Shown piece after piece: positions 41,558 to 53,000 of a stretch of DNA of 64,000 nt; positions within the stretch are counted from its first letter, which is position 1; every line of letters starts with the position of its first letter. The notes beneath the pieces were generated by a model. The model had not been told where the DNA came from. It was given only the letters and a program-made list of their open reading frames with translations, and did no database searches. The stretch comes from Flavobacterium cauense R2A-7 (lineage in GTDB: Bacteria > Bacteroidota > Bacteroidia > Flavobacteriales > Flavobacteriaceae): contig NZ_AVBI01000016.1 of NCBI RefSeq assembly GCF_000498475.1, positions 124,001 through 188,000 on the forward strand, in the 5' to 3' direction. The position numbers and the translations under genes were made by a program.

Positions 41558-42805
41558 TTACTCGTGTCGTAATGCCTCAATCGGATCCAACTTAGAAGCC
41601 TTAATCGCAGGATACAACCCGGAAACAATCGCAACAATAAAAGTCGTAATAAACGCCGCCATAATAGCCATCCACGGAATCACAAAGGTGAATTCAATCG
41701 CTTTGGCAATTCCGAAACCTATTAATATCCCCAAAATAATTCCAACAATACCACCCATCTGACCAATTACCAAAGTTTCGGTAAAAAACTGCCAGGCGAT
41801 GGTGGAACGTTTCGCGCCTAAAGATTTACGAACACCAATTTCGCGCGTACGCTCGGTAACGGAAACCAACATGATGTTCATCAACGCAATCGACGAACCA
41901 AAAACAGTAATAATCCCGATAACCCAAGCACTGATGCGCAACACTTCCGTATTGGAAAGCAAGCGCTGAATCAAATCGTCACTGCGTTCCACACCAAAAT
42001 TGTTTTCCTGAACCGGACTCAATTTTCGTATTTTACGCATGGTAATAGTTGCATTGTCAGAGGCTTGTCCTAAAGTTTCCTTACGACTGATCATCACATT
42101 AATATCATAATTAATATTCGGTGCCGAAAATATCGAACGGGCAATCTGAATCGGAATCAAAACGCGCAAATCCTGATTGTTGCCAAAGGTTGAGCCTTTT
42201 TCTTTCAATACGCCAATGACTTTAAACTTAGCTCCGCGAATCGAAATCGTTTTGTCAATCGGATTCACATCTTTAAAAAGGCCTTTTTCAAAATCGGAAC
42301 CTAAAACACAAACATAATTATTATTGGAAACGTCAAAACCGGTAAAGTTTCGCCCTTTGGTAGCTTCTAAACCTTTGTTGGGAAGGAAATTTTCATCCAC
42401 ACCCACCACCGTAATTTCCGGATCGGTTTTTTTGGCTTCGTATTTCACTTCGGCTGTTGTGGTTGCCGTGAACGATAGGGAAGTAGTAGTAAACGGGAAA
42501 GTATATTTCTCCTGAAAAGCCTTAGCCTGAGGATAACTGATAATCGGATTGATTTTCTGCTCGGCATTGTTGCGGTTCACACGCTCCGAAAAATCATACT
42601 GACTGATGGAAAACGTGTTGGCGCCCATCGATGCAAAATCCTTCATAATCGTATTTTCCAACGCCGATACCACCGTCAGAATTCCCACCAAAGCGGTTAT
42701 TCCAATGGCAATAATCATCACCGTTAAAATCGTACGCAAGAGCTGACTTCTAATCGCTCCAAGCGCAATCTTCGTATTTTCCTTAAACAGACCAATTCCA
42801 ACCAT
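41558..42805 (-). CDS. MacB-like ABC transporter permease
   Basis: A 415-residue membrane protein with one N-terminal helix, a large periplasmic MacB-PCD domain (about 50-270) and a C-terminal FtsX domain of three helices ending in GLYPAIKASKLDPIEALRHE. It would work with an ATPase not found in this window. The substrate is unknown. Confidence 0.9.
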   Translation of the reverse strand: MVGIGLFKENTKIALGAIRSQLLRTILTVMIIAIGITALVGILTVVSALENTIMKDFASMGANTFSISQYDFSERVNRNNAEQKINPIISYPQAKAFQEKYTFPFTTTSLSFTATTTAEVKYEAKKTDPEITVVGVDENFLPNKGLEATKGRNFTGFDVSNNNYVCVLGSDFEKGLFKDVNPIDKTISIRGAKFKVIGVLKEKGSTFGNNQDLRVLIPIQIARSIFSAPNINYDINVMISRKETLGQASDNATITMRKIRKLSPVQENNFGVERSDDLIQRLLSNTEVLRISAWVIGIITVFGSSIALMNIMLVSVTERTREIGVRKSLGAKRSTIAWQFFTETLVIGQMGGIVGIILGILIGFGIAKAIEFTFVIPWMAIMAAFITTFIVAIVSGLYPAIKASKLDPIEALRHE

Positions 42806-42899
42806 AGTAGTAATTTGTCACTAAAATAGGTTATTTGTTACAAGTTTCCCCAAACAGATTTACGAAATTCTTTAAAAAGTAAGATATTTGCAAAGTATT

Positions 42900-42985
42900 A
42901 GGAGCGAAACGTCGGTTTCTTATCCGGATACGAAGTTCCCGCTGTCCGCACTACAAGGTAGTTGCTCCCATCGGGGCTAAAAGAA
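42900..42985. repeat. REP-like intergenic element
   Basis: Contains CCCGCTGTCCGC and GCTCCCATCGGGGCTA around a short palindrome (CTACAAGGTAG). Elements with this CGCTGTCCGC...ATCGGGGCTA frame recur between genes in flavobacterial genomes as I recall. It is the GC-rich stretch of the gap before hisS. Confidence 0.5.
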
Positions 42986-43003
42986 AAACCATTGGTCTGT
43001 TTG

Positions 43004-43129
43004 TAATCTAACAATCTAAACAGTCTAAGAAGGTCTAACAATCTAATATTCGAAACAATCTAAGAAGTCTAAGAAAATCCAACAATCTAAGAATTCTAAG
43101 AAAGTCTAACAATCTAAGAAGTCTAAAAA
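43004..43129. repeat. 27-bp imperfect tandem repeat upstream of hisS
   Basis: The word CAATCTAA starts at 43012, 43039, 43056, 43083 and 43110: spacing 27, 17, 27, 27. Each unit also holds AAGTCTAAGAA-like words. The array runs up to the hisS start codon, so it is the 5' leader of that gene. Confidence 0.8.
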
Positions 43130-43130
43130 A

Positions 43131-44552
43131 ATGGCTAAACCAAGCATACCTAAAGGAACCCGTGATTTTTCGCCTGCCGAAGTAGCAAAGCGTAACTATA
43201 TTTTTTCCATCATCAAAGCGAATTTCGAAAAGTTCGGCTATCAGCCCATCGAAACGCCAACCTTCGAAAATTCCGAAACCCTAATGGGCAAATACGGGGA
43301 AGAAGGTGACCGTTTGATTTTCAAAATTCTGAATTCCGGAAATTACTTTTTCAATAAAAATAAAATCGAATTACCGGAATCGATAGAAGTACTGCAATCC
43401 AATTCTGCAGAAACCATCTCGGTTAAAGAATTGGTGGAACTTAATAAGTTTACGGCTAAAATCTCCGAAAAAGCCTTGCGTTACGATTTAACCGTGCCCT
43501 TTGCTCGCTACGTGGTGCAACATCAAAACGAGATTGAGTTCCCGTTCAAGCGTTACCAGATTCAACCGGTTTGGCGTGCGGACCGACCTCAAAAAGGGCG
43601 TTTCAGAGAATTCTATCAGTGCGATGCCGATGTGGTGGGTTCAACCTCATTGTGGCAGGAGGTCGAATTGGTGCAATTGTACGACAGCGTGTTTTCGGCT
43701 TTAGGATTAGAAGGTGTTACGATAAAAATCAACAACCGAAAAATACTTTCCGGAATTGCTGAAGTAATCGGCGCATCGGACAAACTAATTGACTTTACGG
43801 TGGCTTTAGACAAGCTGGATAAAATCGGTGAAGACGGGGTGAAGAAAGAAATGTTAGAGAAGGGGATTTCAGAAGCCGCGTTGGCAAAAGTGCAACCGCT
43901 GTTTGCTTTTACAGGTACGATTACGGAAAAGTTAGAAAAGCTGTCGGCATTATTAGTTACATCACCGGAAGGAATGAAAGGCGTGTCGGAATTGCAATTT
44001 ATATGTGAGAACGTTATAGCTCTTGGGTTGGACAAATCAGCATTGGATTTGGACGTGACTTTAGCAAGAGGATTAAATTATTACACCGGTGCCATTTTTG
44101 AAGTTGCTGCACCAAAAACCGTAGCAATGGGTTCCATTGGAGGCGGTGGCCGTTACGACGATTTAACCGGCATCTTCGGATTGAAAAATATGAGCGGCGT
44201 TGGAATTTCTTTCGGATTGGATCGAATCTATCTGGTTTTGGAAGAACTGAACCTGTTCCCGGAAACGGTAACCTCCACCTCAAAAGCGTTGTTTTTAAAT
44301 TTTGGCGAAAAAGAAGCTTTGTATGCAATGAAAGCGATCATGCAATTGCGTAAAGCCGGCATCAAAGTGGAAATGTATCCGGACAATGCCAAAATCGGAA
44401 AACAATTCCAACATGCCGACAAACGCGGAATTCCTTTTACCGTTATCGTAGGGGAAGAAGAAATCGCAAACCAACAATATGCACTAAAAGATCTCGCTTC
44501 AGGCGAACAAAAGAAAGTAAGTTTGGACGAATTGAAAGAACTTCTTAAATAA
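43131..44552 (+). CDS. hisS: Histidyl-tRNA synthetase
   Basis: Charges tRNA-His in the cytosol, 473 residues, class II synthetase. Motif 1 region [39 protein letters not shown] (motif 2) and the His-A sequence [14 protein letters not shown] are present, and the anticodon domain is complete. The start codon follows a run of A residues at the end of the tandem repeat with no obvious ribosome site, as is common in this phylum. Confidence 0.97.
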   Translation: MAKPSIPKGTRDFSPAEVAKRNYIFSIIKANFEKFGYQPIETPTFENSETLMGKYGEEGDRLIFKILNSGNYFFNKNKIELPESIEVLQSNSAETISVKELVELNKFTAKISEKALRYDLTVPFARYVVQHQNEIEFPFKRYQIQPVWRADRPQKGRFREFYQCDADVVGSTSLWQEVELVQLYDSVFSALGLEGVTIKINNRKILSGIAEVIGASDKLIDFTVALDKLDKIGEDGVKKEMLEKGISEAALAKVQPLFAFTGTITEKLEKLSALLVTSPEGMKGVSELQFICENVIALGLDKSALDLDVTLARGLNYYTGAIFEVAAPKTVAMGSIGGGGRYDDLTGIFGLKNMSGVGISFGLDRIYLVLEELNLFPETVTSTSKALFLNFGEKEALYAMKAIMQLRKAGIKVEMYPDNAKIGKQFQHADKRGIPFTVIVGEEEIANQQYALKDLASGEQKKVSLDELKELLK

Positions 44553-44555
44553 TAG

Positions 44556-44586
44556 AAAAAGGCTGTCGGAAACGATGGCCTTTTTT
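44556..44586 (+). terminator. Intrinsic terminator after hisS
   Basis: AAAAAGGC pairs with GCCTTTTTT across a GTCGGAAACGAT-type loop, directly after the hisS stop codon. Confidence 0.8.
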
Positions 44587-44728
44587 GTGGAACTTTAAAC
44601 GGAAATACAATTAACACATCATGTTTTGTAATTAAACAGGACATTGTGAAACGCTGGATTTAAAGCTGTTTGTGTATGTAAAGTTTGTATATTTAATCAG
44701 AATTATTCAATACCATCGTAAAAAAAAT

Positions 44729-45250
44729 ATGGAATGTATTCAAATTAAAAGAGTTACTCTGAGCGATATTAGCCAGTTGCAAAACATCGGAAGGCAAACA
44801 TTTCAGGAAACATTCTCCGAATCAAATTCCGAAGAGAATATGAAAAATTATCTGGAGGAAGGGTTTTCAACAGCAAAACTCACTACAGAACTAAACGACG
44901 AAAACTCCGAATTTTATTTTGCAACTCTTGAAAACCAAGTTATCGGTTACCTGAAAATTAATTTTGGGGAATCGCAAACCGAATTAAAGGACAGCAAAGC
45001 ACTTGAAATTGAACGCATTTATGTGTCTAAAGAATTTCACGGAAAAAACGTCGGACAAGTACTGTATGATAAAGCCATCGAAATTGCAAAACAAAAAAAT
45101 GCCGAATACGTTTGGTTGGGTGTCTGGGAAGAAAATCCAAGAGCCATAAGTTTTTACACAAAAAACGGTTTTGTTGCGTTTGATAAACACATTTTCAGAT
45201 TAGGTGACGACGAACAAACCGACATCATGATGAAACTGAAATTGGTCTAA
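44729..45250 (+). CDS. GNAT-family N-acetyltransferase
   Basis: A 173-residue predicted acetyltransferase. The strand IERIYVSKEFHGKNVGQVLYDKA contains the acetyl-CoA loop (FHGKNVG), followed by YVWLGVWEENPRAISFYTKNGF. The ATG at 44729 starts the fold; an upstream ATG at 44672 adds residues unlike the family. Substrate unknown. Confidence 0.88.
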   Translation: MECIQIKRVTLSDISQLQNIGRQTFQETFSESNSEENMKNYLEEGFSTAKLTTELNDENSEFYFATLENQVIGYLKINFGESQTELKDSKALEIERIYVSKEFHGKNVGQVLYDKAIEIAKQKNAEYVWLGVWEENPRAISFYTKNGFVAFDKHIFRLGDDEQTDIMMKLKLV

Positions 45251-45287
45251 CCGAATACGGATTGAGGAAAAAACAGTCGGTAAATGT

Positions 45288-46235
45288 TTATTGCTCCGAC
45301 TTGAAAATTTCTTTCACCGCCTCTTCGTAATGTTTTTGATTACCGGCTTTTTTAATCTTTTTAAAGGTCTTTTGCGGGTTGGAAAACGATTCCGAAAAGT
45401 ATTCCCAAAAACCAAGCATTTTCATTCGGATGGGAGTCGGGCCTTGTAAATAAGCATCATACTCACGGTAAATCGTATCGTGAAATTCCTCGAAAATTTC
45501 AAATCGGTTTTTAGGATATTCCGTCGTGTCGTTTTTAATCATACTCGGTAAAAACGGATCGGCAATCAAACCGCGGCCAATCATAAAATGATCAATCGAA
45601 GGGAAACGTTCCTGCAGCATTTTGAATTTCGCTACCGAAGTAATATCGCCATTATAATACAATTTGTGTTTGGAAACTTCTAAACATCTCTGAAACGAAT
45701 CCAAATCCACACCACCTTTGTACAACTGTTTCCCTATTCTGGCATGAATGGCGATGTTTTTAATCGGATATTTTTCTAAAATCGGAAACACATCTAAAAT
45801 TTCGGTTGGATTTTCATAGCCCATGCGCATTTTCATCGAAACAATAATGTCGGTTTCATTGTGAACGCGCTCCAAAATATCATGAATTCGTTCGGTATTA
45901 CTGATTAAACCGGAACCCATACCGCATTTGGCAACCATAGGATAGGGACAGCCCAAATTCCAGTTCAGCTCGTTATAGCCTAATTCCTTAACATATTTGG
46001 CAACAAACAAAAATTCTTCAGCGTCATTGGTAATGATTTGCGGGATGACCTGTAACGTGTCGTTGTTTTCCGGAAGAATGTCGCGTTCGTAAGAACCTTT
46101 AATCGATAATTTTCCGTTCAGTTTGATGTAAGGTGAGTAGAACGTATCAATACCTCCGAAATATTTATGAAAGGCATTTCGAAAACGAAAATCGGTAAAT
46201 CCTTGTAACGGGGAAGATAATAAAGTAGCGCTCAT
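45288..46235 (-). CDS. tRNA-dihydrouridine synthase
   Basis: Flavin enzyme reducing uridine to dihydrouridine in tRNA D-loops, 315 residues. It has the opening SSPLQGFTDFRFR, the catalytic cysteine in GCPYPMVAKCGMGSGL (Cys104), and IHARIGKQLYKGGVD and FMIGRGLIADPFLP at the FMN end. It starts 12 bp after the esterase gene end and could share its transcript. Confidence 0.93.
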   Translation of the reverse strand: MSATLLSSPLQGFTDFRFRNAFHKYFGGIDTFYSPYIKLNGKLSIKGSYERDILPENNDTLQVIPQIITNDAEEFLFVAKYVKELGYNELNWNLGCPYPMVAKCGMGSGLISNTERIHDILERVHNETDIIVSMKMRMGYENPTEILDVFPILEKYPIKNIAIHARIGKQLYKGGVDLDSFQRCLEVSKHKLYYNGDITSVAKFKMLQERFPSIDHFMIGRGLIADPFLPSMIKNDTTEYPKNRFEIFEEFHDTIYREYDAYLQGPTPIRMKMLGFWEYFSESFSNPQKTFKKIKKAGNQKHYEEAVKEIFKSEQ

Positions 46236-46247
46236 CGTTTCAAAAGA

Positions 46248-46946
46248 TTAAAGATTCGTTTTGGTTATGGTTTTGACTTGCTTGAACAACCAGTCGTACA
46301 AAGCGTTTTCATGAAACAGTCGTTCTACATTGCTGTGATTGCCTCCGGGAATTACCGTAAAAGTCACATCCGCATCGGGTTTGTGTTTTTTGATGGCATC
46401 CACGACTTTTTTTGATTCCGACATCCGAACAATATAATCTTTATTCCCATGCTGAATCCAAAGCGGAAGGGTTGCCAATCGCGAAGCATCGTTTACATTT
46501 CCACCACCACAAATGGCTACGGCAGCCGTAATCTTATCGGCATATTTTCCGGCAAAATGCAAGGTTCCGTAAGAGCCTAAACTCATGCCGCAAACGTAAA
46601 CTCTTGATAAATCGGTATTGTAGTTTTTTTGGACGTATTCTAAAAGCTGTAAAACCTTATCGGGATTCCAGGAACCTGAGGCCAGTTGCGGTGCTACAAC
46701 AATAGCCGGAATTTTTCGTCCTTTTTCCATGGCGCGCAAAACACCGTAACGCTTTACACGATTGATATTGGTTCCGGAAAGACTTTTTCCGTGAAGGAAA
46801 ATCAGCACGGGTTGTTTTTCGGTTTTTTCGGTTTCGGGAATGTGAATCCAAAACGGATAATCGGTATCTCCGATGATGGTTTTTAATTGCGCAAAAGCAG
46901 AACTGAGTGTGAATAATGTCAGAAGAATTAAAAAACGAAATTTCAT
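46248..46946 (-). CDS. Secreted alpha/beta-hydrolase (esterase-like)
   Basis: A 232-residue exported hydrolase with a signal peptide (about 1-20). The oxyanion region is VLIFLHGKSLSG, the nucleophile elbow is VCGMSLGSYG, and the catalytic His is likely that in PGGNHSNV. Resembles secreted esterase/peptidase proteins of the dienelactone-hydrolase type; the substrate is unknown. The ATG at 46946 gives the signal peptide. Confidence 0.85.
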   Translation of the reverse strand: MKFRFLILLTLFTLSSAFAQLKTIIGDTDYPFWIHIPETEKTEKQPVLIFLHGKSLSGTNINRVKRYGVLRAMEKGRKIPAIVVAPQLASGSWNPDKVLQLLEYVQKNYNTDLSRVYVCGMSLGSYGTLHFAGKYADKITAAVAICGGGNVNDASRLATLPLWIQHGNKDYIVRMSESKKVVDAIKKHKPDADVTFTVIPGGNHSNVERLFHENALYDWLFKQVKTITKTNL

Positions 46947-47016
46947 GGCTTTGAATTTGTTGTGCTGCAAAGGTACTTTTTTTGTTTTAAATGCTTTTTG
47001 AAAAGGATGTTAAATG

Positions 47017-47043
47017 AAAAAGTCCCGATTGCTCAGGACTTTT
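47017..47043 (-). terminator. Intrinsic terminator after the adhesin gene
   Basis: AAAAGTCC pairs with GGACTTTT; on the minus strand it directly follows the giant adhesin stop codon. Confidence 0.75.
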
Positions 47044-47046
47044 GTA

Positions 47047-50000
47047 TTATCGGATAATTATTTGTTTGCTCAGTGAACCATCGGATGTTTTTAGTTTTAT
47101 GATGTACGTTCCGGAACGAATGTGTTCTACCGGAATTTTAATGTTTCGCTGGTCTTCCTCGGTTATGTTCCATTTCGCAACGGATTGCCCTAAAATATTG
47201 TACAATTGAGCGACTGTTACGCGAACATCAGTAATATTGTTTTTAATGTTCAGGATATGATTGCTGTCGGTGAAAACCATAATTCCGTTATTCAAAGCCA
47301 CTTCTTCCGAACTCAATGTTTCTGTAGTAAAGCGTAACGAGAATCTGTCGTTATATTCGCCAATCGGTAAATCGGTCGAGAACTCCTGATTTTTGATGTT
47401 GTGGTAAATTCCGGTTGTACTGTCAAACAGATAAATTTCGGTCGAAGCCGGAAGGTTTTCCAAGGCATCAATTTTAATTTTTCCAATTCCCGGAGTGGTG
47501 ACTTTAATTCCGAGTGGAAGGATTTGCATTGTACTGAAATCGGGAACACCCTGAATCACGAATTTGCCGTTGCTGATAGTCCAATACATGTCGTCTTTAT
47601 TCACATCAATCATCGGAGCATCATAACCGATATCAAATTGGTTTGAGGTATTGGTGTCGGCACCCACTAAAAGTTGTCGGCGTAATCCGGAAGCGGTTTC
47701 ATAGCTCAATCTGATTTTTTGTCGATTATCAATGTCTTCGGACGCGGTACTGTTGGCTGATTTGAAGAATACCGAGTTCGCCGGAGATTCTGTTTTAAAA
47801 GCACGCTGACTGTTTCTGAATTTTATGGTTCCGCCGGTAATTGGATTTGAAATACCGGTTACTCCTGCTACATCTGTTCGGACGAAAAATCCTTGTGCGA
47901 CAGGAATATAACGCTGAGGTACTTTTGTTCCCGTAGCATTGTTATTGTTTATTAACGGATCATTTGATATGGCCACAGTACCGCCAATTAAAGTATAGGT
48001 AGCATAACCTCCAATATATTCACTCAGATAATGGGTCTGACCGCCAAAGTGATCCCAGAAATATAATGCTCCATTGAATGCATTTGATAATGGAGCGCCG
48101 TTATCCAGTACATTGTCCATAATAAAAGCATTGGCATCCAACGCAGAAGGATACGGATTTCCGATTAAATACAATTGGTTCATCGCCATGGTTAAATTGA
48201 TGTCGCCATTGTTGGGTTTTCCGGTAAATACATAGTTCTGATAATTTGTGCTGGGTTCTGAGCCGGTAACTCCTTTCATGGTAAAGCCTTCGCCAACTTT
48301 TACACTTCCGGTGCTTTCGATGAGTTGCCATGAAAAGTAGCTGGCGCTTACTGCCGTATATTTATACAGCCAGCGATTGCTTATTTTTATCGGACTTGTA
48401 AGCGGGCCGTCTGAAAAATCATACCCCCAACCAAAAGTTATTATGCCCGGGTTGAAAGGATTGGCCGCTGTGTTGGTTCCATCTCTTAAAACTCCGCCTA
48501 CCGTATAATTCAAATTGTCTGCACTAACCGGGGAAGACCAATAATTGTAATGGTAACTGCTTTTTGTTCCCTGCTGATCCCGTAACAGTTTTCCTGTTCC
48601 TGCGGAAGGATTGGCTACATTTCCATTTTGGACCAATTGTGCTTCTCCGGTTAATCGTAAATCACCGCTGGTAAGCAATAGGCTGTTGGCAATGGTAAGT
48701 TCAAAACCATCGGCTACACTAACACCTTTTGCACCGTTTGTGCTGTTTAGCGTTACATTGTAAAAAGTCTCGTCCAGTTTGATTCCGGAATTAATCAGTT
48801 GTACCTGATTGTTTGTTGCCCCGTTAAAAGTGACCGTTCCGGTTCCAGGAATAAAGCTTCCGCTGTTTCTCCAATCTCTTTTAACGTGTAAGTTTGAATT
48901 TGGCATCATCGTTACAGAAGCTCCGGAATTGATAATAATATCCCTTCCGATGGCAATAAAACTGTAGGCAGCAGCAAACGGACTTGAAGGATCAATTACA
49001 GGCATTCTGGTTGCTCCGGTGGGAATTTGTGCATCAACAGTGGCTGATGGAAGTCCGCCAGCCCAGTTTTTACAATCGAACCAGTCGGTACTTACCAATC
49101 CTGTCCACAAACCTTGAGTGCCATTTAAAACGGTTACGGTTGCAGAACCTGCGATGTCAGATCCAATGGCAGTACAAACTACATCTCTTAATGCAGTTAT
49201 GGTATAGGTTTTATTTGTAGTTATATTTGGGACATTAATTATGTACGGATTTGTTAAAATATTGTTTACTGTTGTAGGTGTTGTTCCGTCCGAGTAAGTC
49301 ATGCTCCAAGGCCCTCTTCCGGTCAAAGCAACGCTAAATGTGGCCGTGTCTCCCATGCAAACCACTTGGTCCTGACTAATCCTTGCTGTTGGTCTTGGGA
49401 ATACGGTAACGGTTACATAAGCGGTTCCGTCGGTTCCAAAACTGTTACAACCATTTAATGAAGAGATTACGGCATAAGTGGTTGTTACTAAAGGCGTCAC
49501 GGTTATGGTGGCATTGTTGCTGATAACAACTCCTGTTGTAGCATCTACCCATTGTGTACTTAGGTTGGATGGAACATCCGGGATTTGAATATTATCGACA
49601 GCCCATGAGCTTCCTGTTGTTCCGGAATAATTGAAACGAATTTTTAAATTTGGCTGATTGATGTATGCATTTAAATTAATAGTTGTTGGTGTAAAATTAG
49701 TATAACTTGGAACTCCTGATGATCCTGTGTATGTTGCCAAGGTTATCCAAGGACCACCATTGGCTGAAATTTCAACTGTTGCCGTTGCTCCGGCGCCTAA
49801 ATTATAGGCTTGTGTGAAGGTTAAACTTGCGGTTGTCAATCCAAAGGTATTGAAGGAAGGTGTGTATAATTGTGAATTGAAATTTCCGTTCACTATGGCA
49901 AATTTTCCAATGGAGGTATAAGTTGTGCCGGAATAAGTTCCGCCGTTAGTTGCTGAAAGTTGCCAAGGTCCGGGATTTGTATTACTGCCTCCTGCATTCA

Positions 50001-53000
50001 AACAGTTATTGGTGCAGCTGTCAACCGTCCATCCTGGCGGATTAGAATTGTTAAAACTTCCTCCCGAGGCAAGGCTCACATTTGTGGCATAACCACTGGT
50101 TGATGATAGTATGGAGCTGTCTCCGGCACATATTGTTGAAGGGGTAGCGGTTACGGGAGATGGTTTGATATTAGGAATAATAAAAATAACACACCCGTTT
50201 GAATAAGCAGCACAACCACCGGAATTTTGAATTACTGCTCTGAAAATAGTATTTTGGGTTATACCGGAATAAGCGTAAGTAGTACCTGTGTTAGCAATGT
50301 CAACCCAAGAAGTTCCTGCGGTTATTGAGTATTGCCATTTTGCGATTGTTCCAACATGCCCTGATAAATATAATGTTCCAGAAGCCGTAAAGCATTCGGT
50401 TACAGAAGTGATTGTACTTGAATTGGATAACGATAAAGTTCCTCCTACTGGGTCAATGTCAATCACAATTGTTGTGTTTGTTGTTACCGCTGAACAGCCA
50501 CCACTAACCGGCGTAGCGTAAGTAACAGTATATGTGCCCGTCGCACTACCGTTTGGCGTTATTGCTCCAGTACTTGGATTAATTGATAAGCCGGCTGGTG
50601 AAGCAGAAAAAGTTCCTCCGGAATAAGATCCTGTACCACTTAAAGTAACATTTTGCGCTGTAATTACAGAGGTACAATATGGGGATCCTGTATAACTTAT
50701 GGTTGCTGTTGGAACAGCAGTAATGGTGACTGAGGTTGTCACGGGTACTGCGGCACATCCGCCACTTACTGGTATGGTGTAAGTAACCGTGTAAGTTCCG
50801 GCTGTACTTGTACTTGGTGTAATAGCACCCGTTGAAGTATTAATGGTTAAGCCTGCTGGTACTGAACTATAGATTCCTCCGGTATAGGCACCGGTACCGT
50901 TTAGGGTTACATTCTGAGCGGTAAGAAGAGATTTACAGAAGGGTGCCCCCGCATAACTTATGGATGCAGTTGGAATTGCAGTAATGGTTACACTCGTGGT
51001 TACCGGTACAGCGGCGCATCCGCCACTTGGCGGTATCGTATAGGTTACTGTGTATGTTCCCGCTGTACTAGTGTTTGGAGTTATTGCACCGGTACCGGCA
51101 TTGATAGTTAATCCGGCTGGAGAAGCACTGTAGATTCCACCAGTAAATGCTCCCGTTCCCGAACGGGTTACATTCTGAGCCGTAGCAACAGATCGACAGA
51201 ACGGTGTTCCCGCATAACTTATGATTGCTGTCGGTACAGCAGTAATGGTGACTGAGGTTGTCACGGGTACAGCGGCACATCCGCCACTTGCTGGTATGGT
51301 GTAAGTAACCGTGTAAGTTCCGGCTGTACTTGTACTTGGTGTAATATCGCCGGTAGAAGCGTTAATTGTTAGGCCCGCCGGGGCTGCAGTATAGGTTCCT
51401 CCGGTATAGGTACCGGTACCGTTTAGAGTTACATTCTGAGCTGTAACAAGAGATTTACAGAAGGGTGTTCCCGCATAACTTATGGTTGCAGTTGGAATTG
51501 CTGTGATGGTCACACTCGTGGTTACCGGTACCGCGGCGCATCCGCCACTTGGCGGTATTGTATAGGTTACTGTGTAAGTTCCCGCTGTACTAGTGTTTGG
51601 AGTGATTGCACCGGTACCGGCATTGATAGTTAATCCGGCTGGAGAAGCACTGTAGGTTCCACCAGTAAATGCTCCCGTTCCCGAACGGGTTACATTCTGC
51701 GCTGTTGCGACAGATCGACAGAACGGTGTTCCAGCATAACTAATGATTGCTGTCGGTACAGCAGTAATGGTGACTGAGGTTGTCACGGGTACAGCGGCAC
51801 ATCCGCCACTTGCTGGTATGGTGTAAGTAACCGTGTAAGTTCCGACTGTACTTGTACTTGGTGTAATATCGCCGGTAGAAGCGTTAATTGTTAGGCCCGC
51901 CGGAGCAGTATAGGTTCCTCCGGTATAAGCTCCTGTTCCGTTTAGGGTTACATTCTGAGCTGTAACAAGCGATTTACAGAAGGGTGTTCCCGCATAACTT
52001 ATGGTTGCAGTTGGAATTGCTGTGATGGTCACACTCGTGGTTACCGGTACCGCGGCACATCCACCACTTGCGGGTATTGTATAGGTTACTGTATAGGTTC
52101 CGGCTGTACTGGTGCTTGGAGTTATACGACCGGAGGCATTAATTGTTAATCCAGCTGGAGATGTACTATAGGTTCCGCCGGTATAGGCACCAGTACCGGT
52201 TAGATTAATATTTTGATTTCCGTCGGATTTACAGTAAGAAGTTGCTGAATAACTAATAATAGCTGTTGGTACAGCAGTAATGGTTACACTTGTTGTTACC
52301 GGTACTGCAGCACATCCGGCACTTGCGGGTATTGTATAAGTAACCGTGTAAGTTCCTGCAGTACTCGTACTTGGTGTAATAGCACCCGTTGAAGTATTAA
52401 TGGTTAAGCCTGCTGGTACTGAACTATAGATTCCTCCGGTATAGGCACCGGTACCGTTTAGGGTTACATTCTGAGCTGTAACAAGCGATTTACAGAACGG
52501 TGTTCCCGCATAACTTATTGTTGCTGTTGGAATTGCTGTGATAGTAACATTTGTTGTTACCGGTATCGTAGCACATCCACCGCTGGCCGGTATGGTATAG
52601 GTTACGGTATAAGTTCCTGCTGTACTGGTGCTTGGAGTGATCGCACCCGTTCCGGCATTAATAGTTAATCCGACTGGAATCGAGGAATAGCTGCCACCTG
52701 TATAGGCATTTGTACCGGTTAATGTTACGCTTTGTGCTGTTCCTAAGGATTTGCAAAATGGAGTTCCACTATAATTAATAGTGGCCGTTGGCAACGGCGT
52801 CACAGTAAGAGTTCCCGAAGCGGTATCTGCGGGAGCGCATCCACCGGATGTGGTTACGGTATAGTTGAAAGTTCCTGCCACGGTTGGAGTTCCACTAATG
52901 GTGAACACTCCGCCGAGGTAACTTCCTGTAACTCCTGCGGGCAATCCGGAAACGAAAGCTCCTGTGGCATCAGTTACATTGTAAGTGATATTGGCAATTG

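Noticed and set aside
49000..49220. Genes antisense to the adhesin and other large genes
   Set aside because: Their translations are low-complexity or basic shadows of the coding strand with no motif, start context or synteny support.
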